Part shown: positions 58,800-59,047 of the stretch, piece by piece | Layout of the letters: each line of letters begins with the position of its first letter | Numbering within the stretch: position 1 is the first letter of the stretch | Source: an uncultured Collinsella sp. | GTDB lineage: Bacteria; Actinomycetota; Coriobacteriia; Coriobacteriales; Coriobacteriaceae | Length of the DNA: 59,047 nt | Reading direction: 5' to 3' | NCBI GenBank assembly: GCA_900556875.1 | Contig: USQQ01000011.1 | Location: 1-59,047, forward strand | The notes under the pieces: model-generated | Seen by the model: only the letters and a program-made list of their open reading frames with translations | The model's database searches: none | What the model was told of the DNA's origin: nothing | Translations under genes and position numbers: made by a program

Positions 58800-59047
58800 T
58801 GAAGCGCGGTTTACATTGCTAAAAGCGCGGGTAGATAAACACTTATAGGTGACCGATCTCTATATATTCCTGAACCAAAGGGTCATCATCTGATACGTGC
58901 GGAAGATCCGCACCAGTCTTTCTATTACCTATAGAAAGCAATATGTTGTGTAGGACTTGTGAAGAGTGGAATTGACGTCCCACAGGGCTTCGCGGTCTGG
59001 CAATATATCTCCTTGCCGCGCGGCCCGGTCGGACCGGATCAGCCGCC
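58800..59047. other. Unassigned right edge
   Basis: 248 bases with no supported gene and clearly more AT than the rest (58830-58970). It holds two small perfect hairpins, TGCGGA-AGA-TCCGCA at about 58899-58913 and TTTCTAT/ATAGAAA at about 58920-58940, and a GC-rich end with GGTCGGACCGG. It may be a long leader of a gene beyond the window. Confidence 0.4.

Overview
The window is a GC-rich bacterial chromosome segment, most likely from a gut coriobacterium close to Collinsella. This is a judgement from codon use, gene content and the look of the proteins, not from a search. About 45 genes are supported, nearly all intact chromosomal genes, with one clear scar of mobile DNA (42.9-43.5 kb).

Layout. 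0.2-4.7 kb: a DUF2130 coiled-coil protein and a convergent SKI2-like helicase with a DUF3516-type tail. 5.0-11.6 kb: an RNA-modification neighbourhood with trmB, a Trm9/ALKBH8-like methyltransferase and a bacterial Elp3, which is followed without a gap by a spermidine-synthase-like gene. A membrane HTH regulator plus DUF4097 pair sits inside it. 11.6-17.2 kb: a three-gene minus-strand cassette of a TerB-N/TerB-C protein, a BrxD-like (DUF2791) ATPase and an Lhr-like helicase. This is the best candidate for a poorly described DNA-processing or defence system. 17.3-21.4 kb: a DUF554 membrane protein and five small exported or membrane proteins of unknown function, one ending in an LAxTG-type sorting signal.

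21.7-25.3 kb: an FAD dehydrogenase with EtfB and a ferredoxin-fused EtfA, arranged like an electron-confurcating lactate dehydrogenase. 25.3-37.5 kb: an HD protein, a broken azlC, a diguanylate cyclase, a DMT transporter, single-chain purL, a cation/proton antiporter, an SDR oxidoreductase and homoserine dehydrogenase. 38.0-42.9 kb: a complete branched-chain amino acid ABC transporter behind a 495-base regulatory region. 42.9-44.7 kb: IS110 and ParB remnants next to a shortened third gene of a PadR-DUF1700-DUF4097 type operon with a clear promoter/operator.

44.9-47.4 kb: cutC, a DUF4931/GalT-like gene and a bile acid:sodium symporter family transporter. 47.7-55.2 kb: a RecJ-helicase fusion, bifunctional Rel, a metallo-beta-lactamase fold hydrolase and class II aldolase. 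55.5-58.8 kb: a transglutaminase-like gene, tRNA-Leu(CAA) with a duplicated 3' end and terminator, and infC-rpmI-rplT with a structured leader and an apparent AUA start for infC.

Several intergenic regions hold strong palindromic elements (4.8, 35.0, 44.75, 55.2 and 57.1 kb) that look like small repeat families rather than ordinary terminators. No CRISPR array or rRNA was seen. Starts were moved from the longest frame wherever a good ribosome binding site supported an internal codon.
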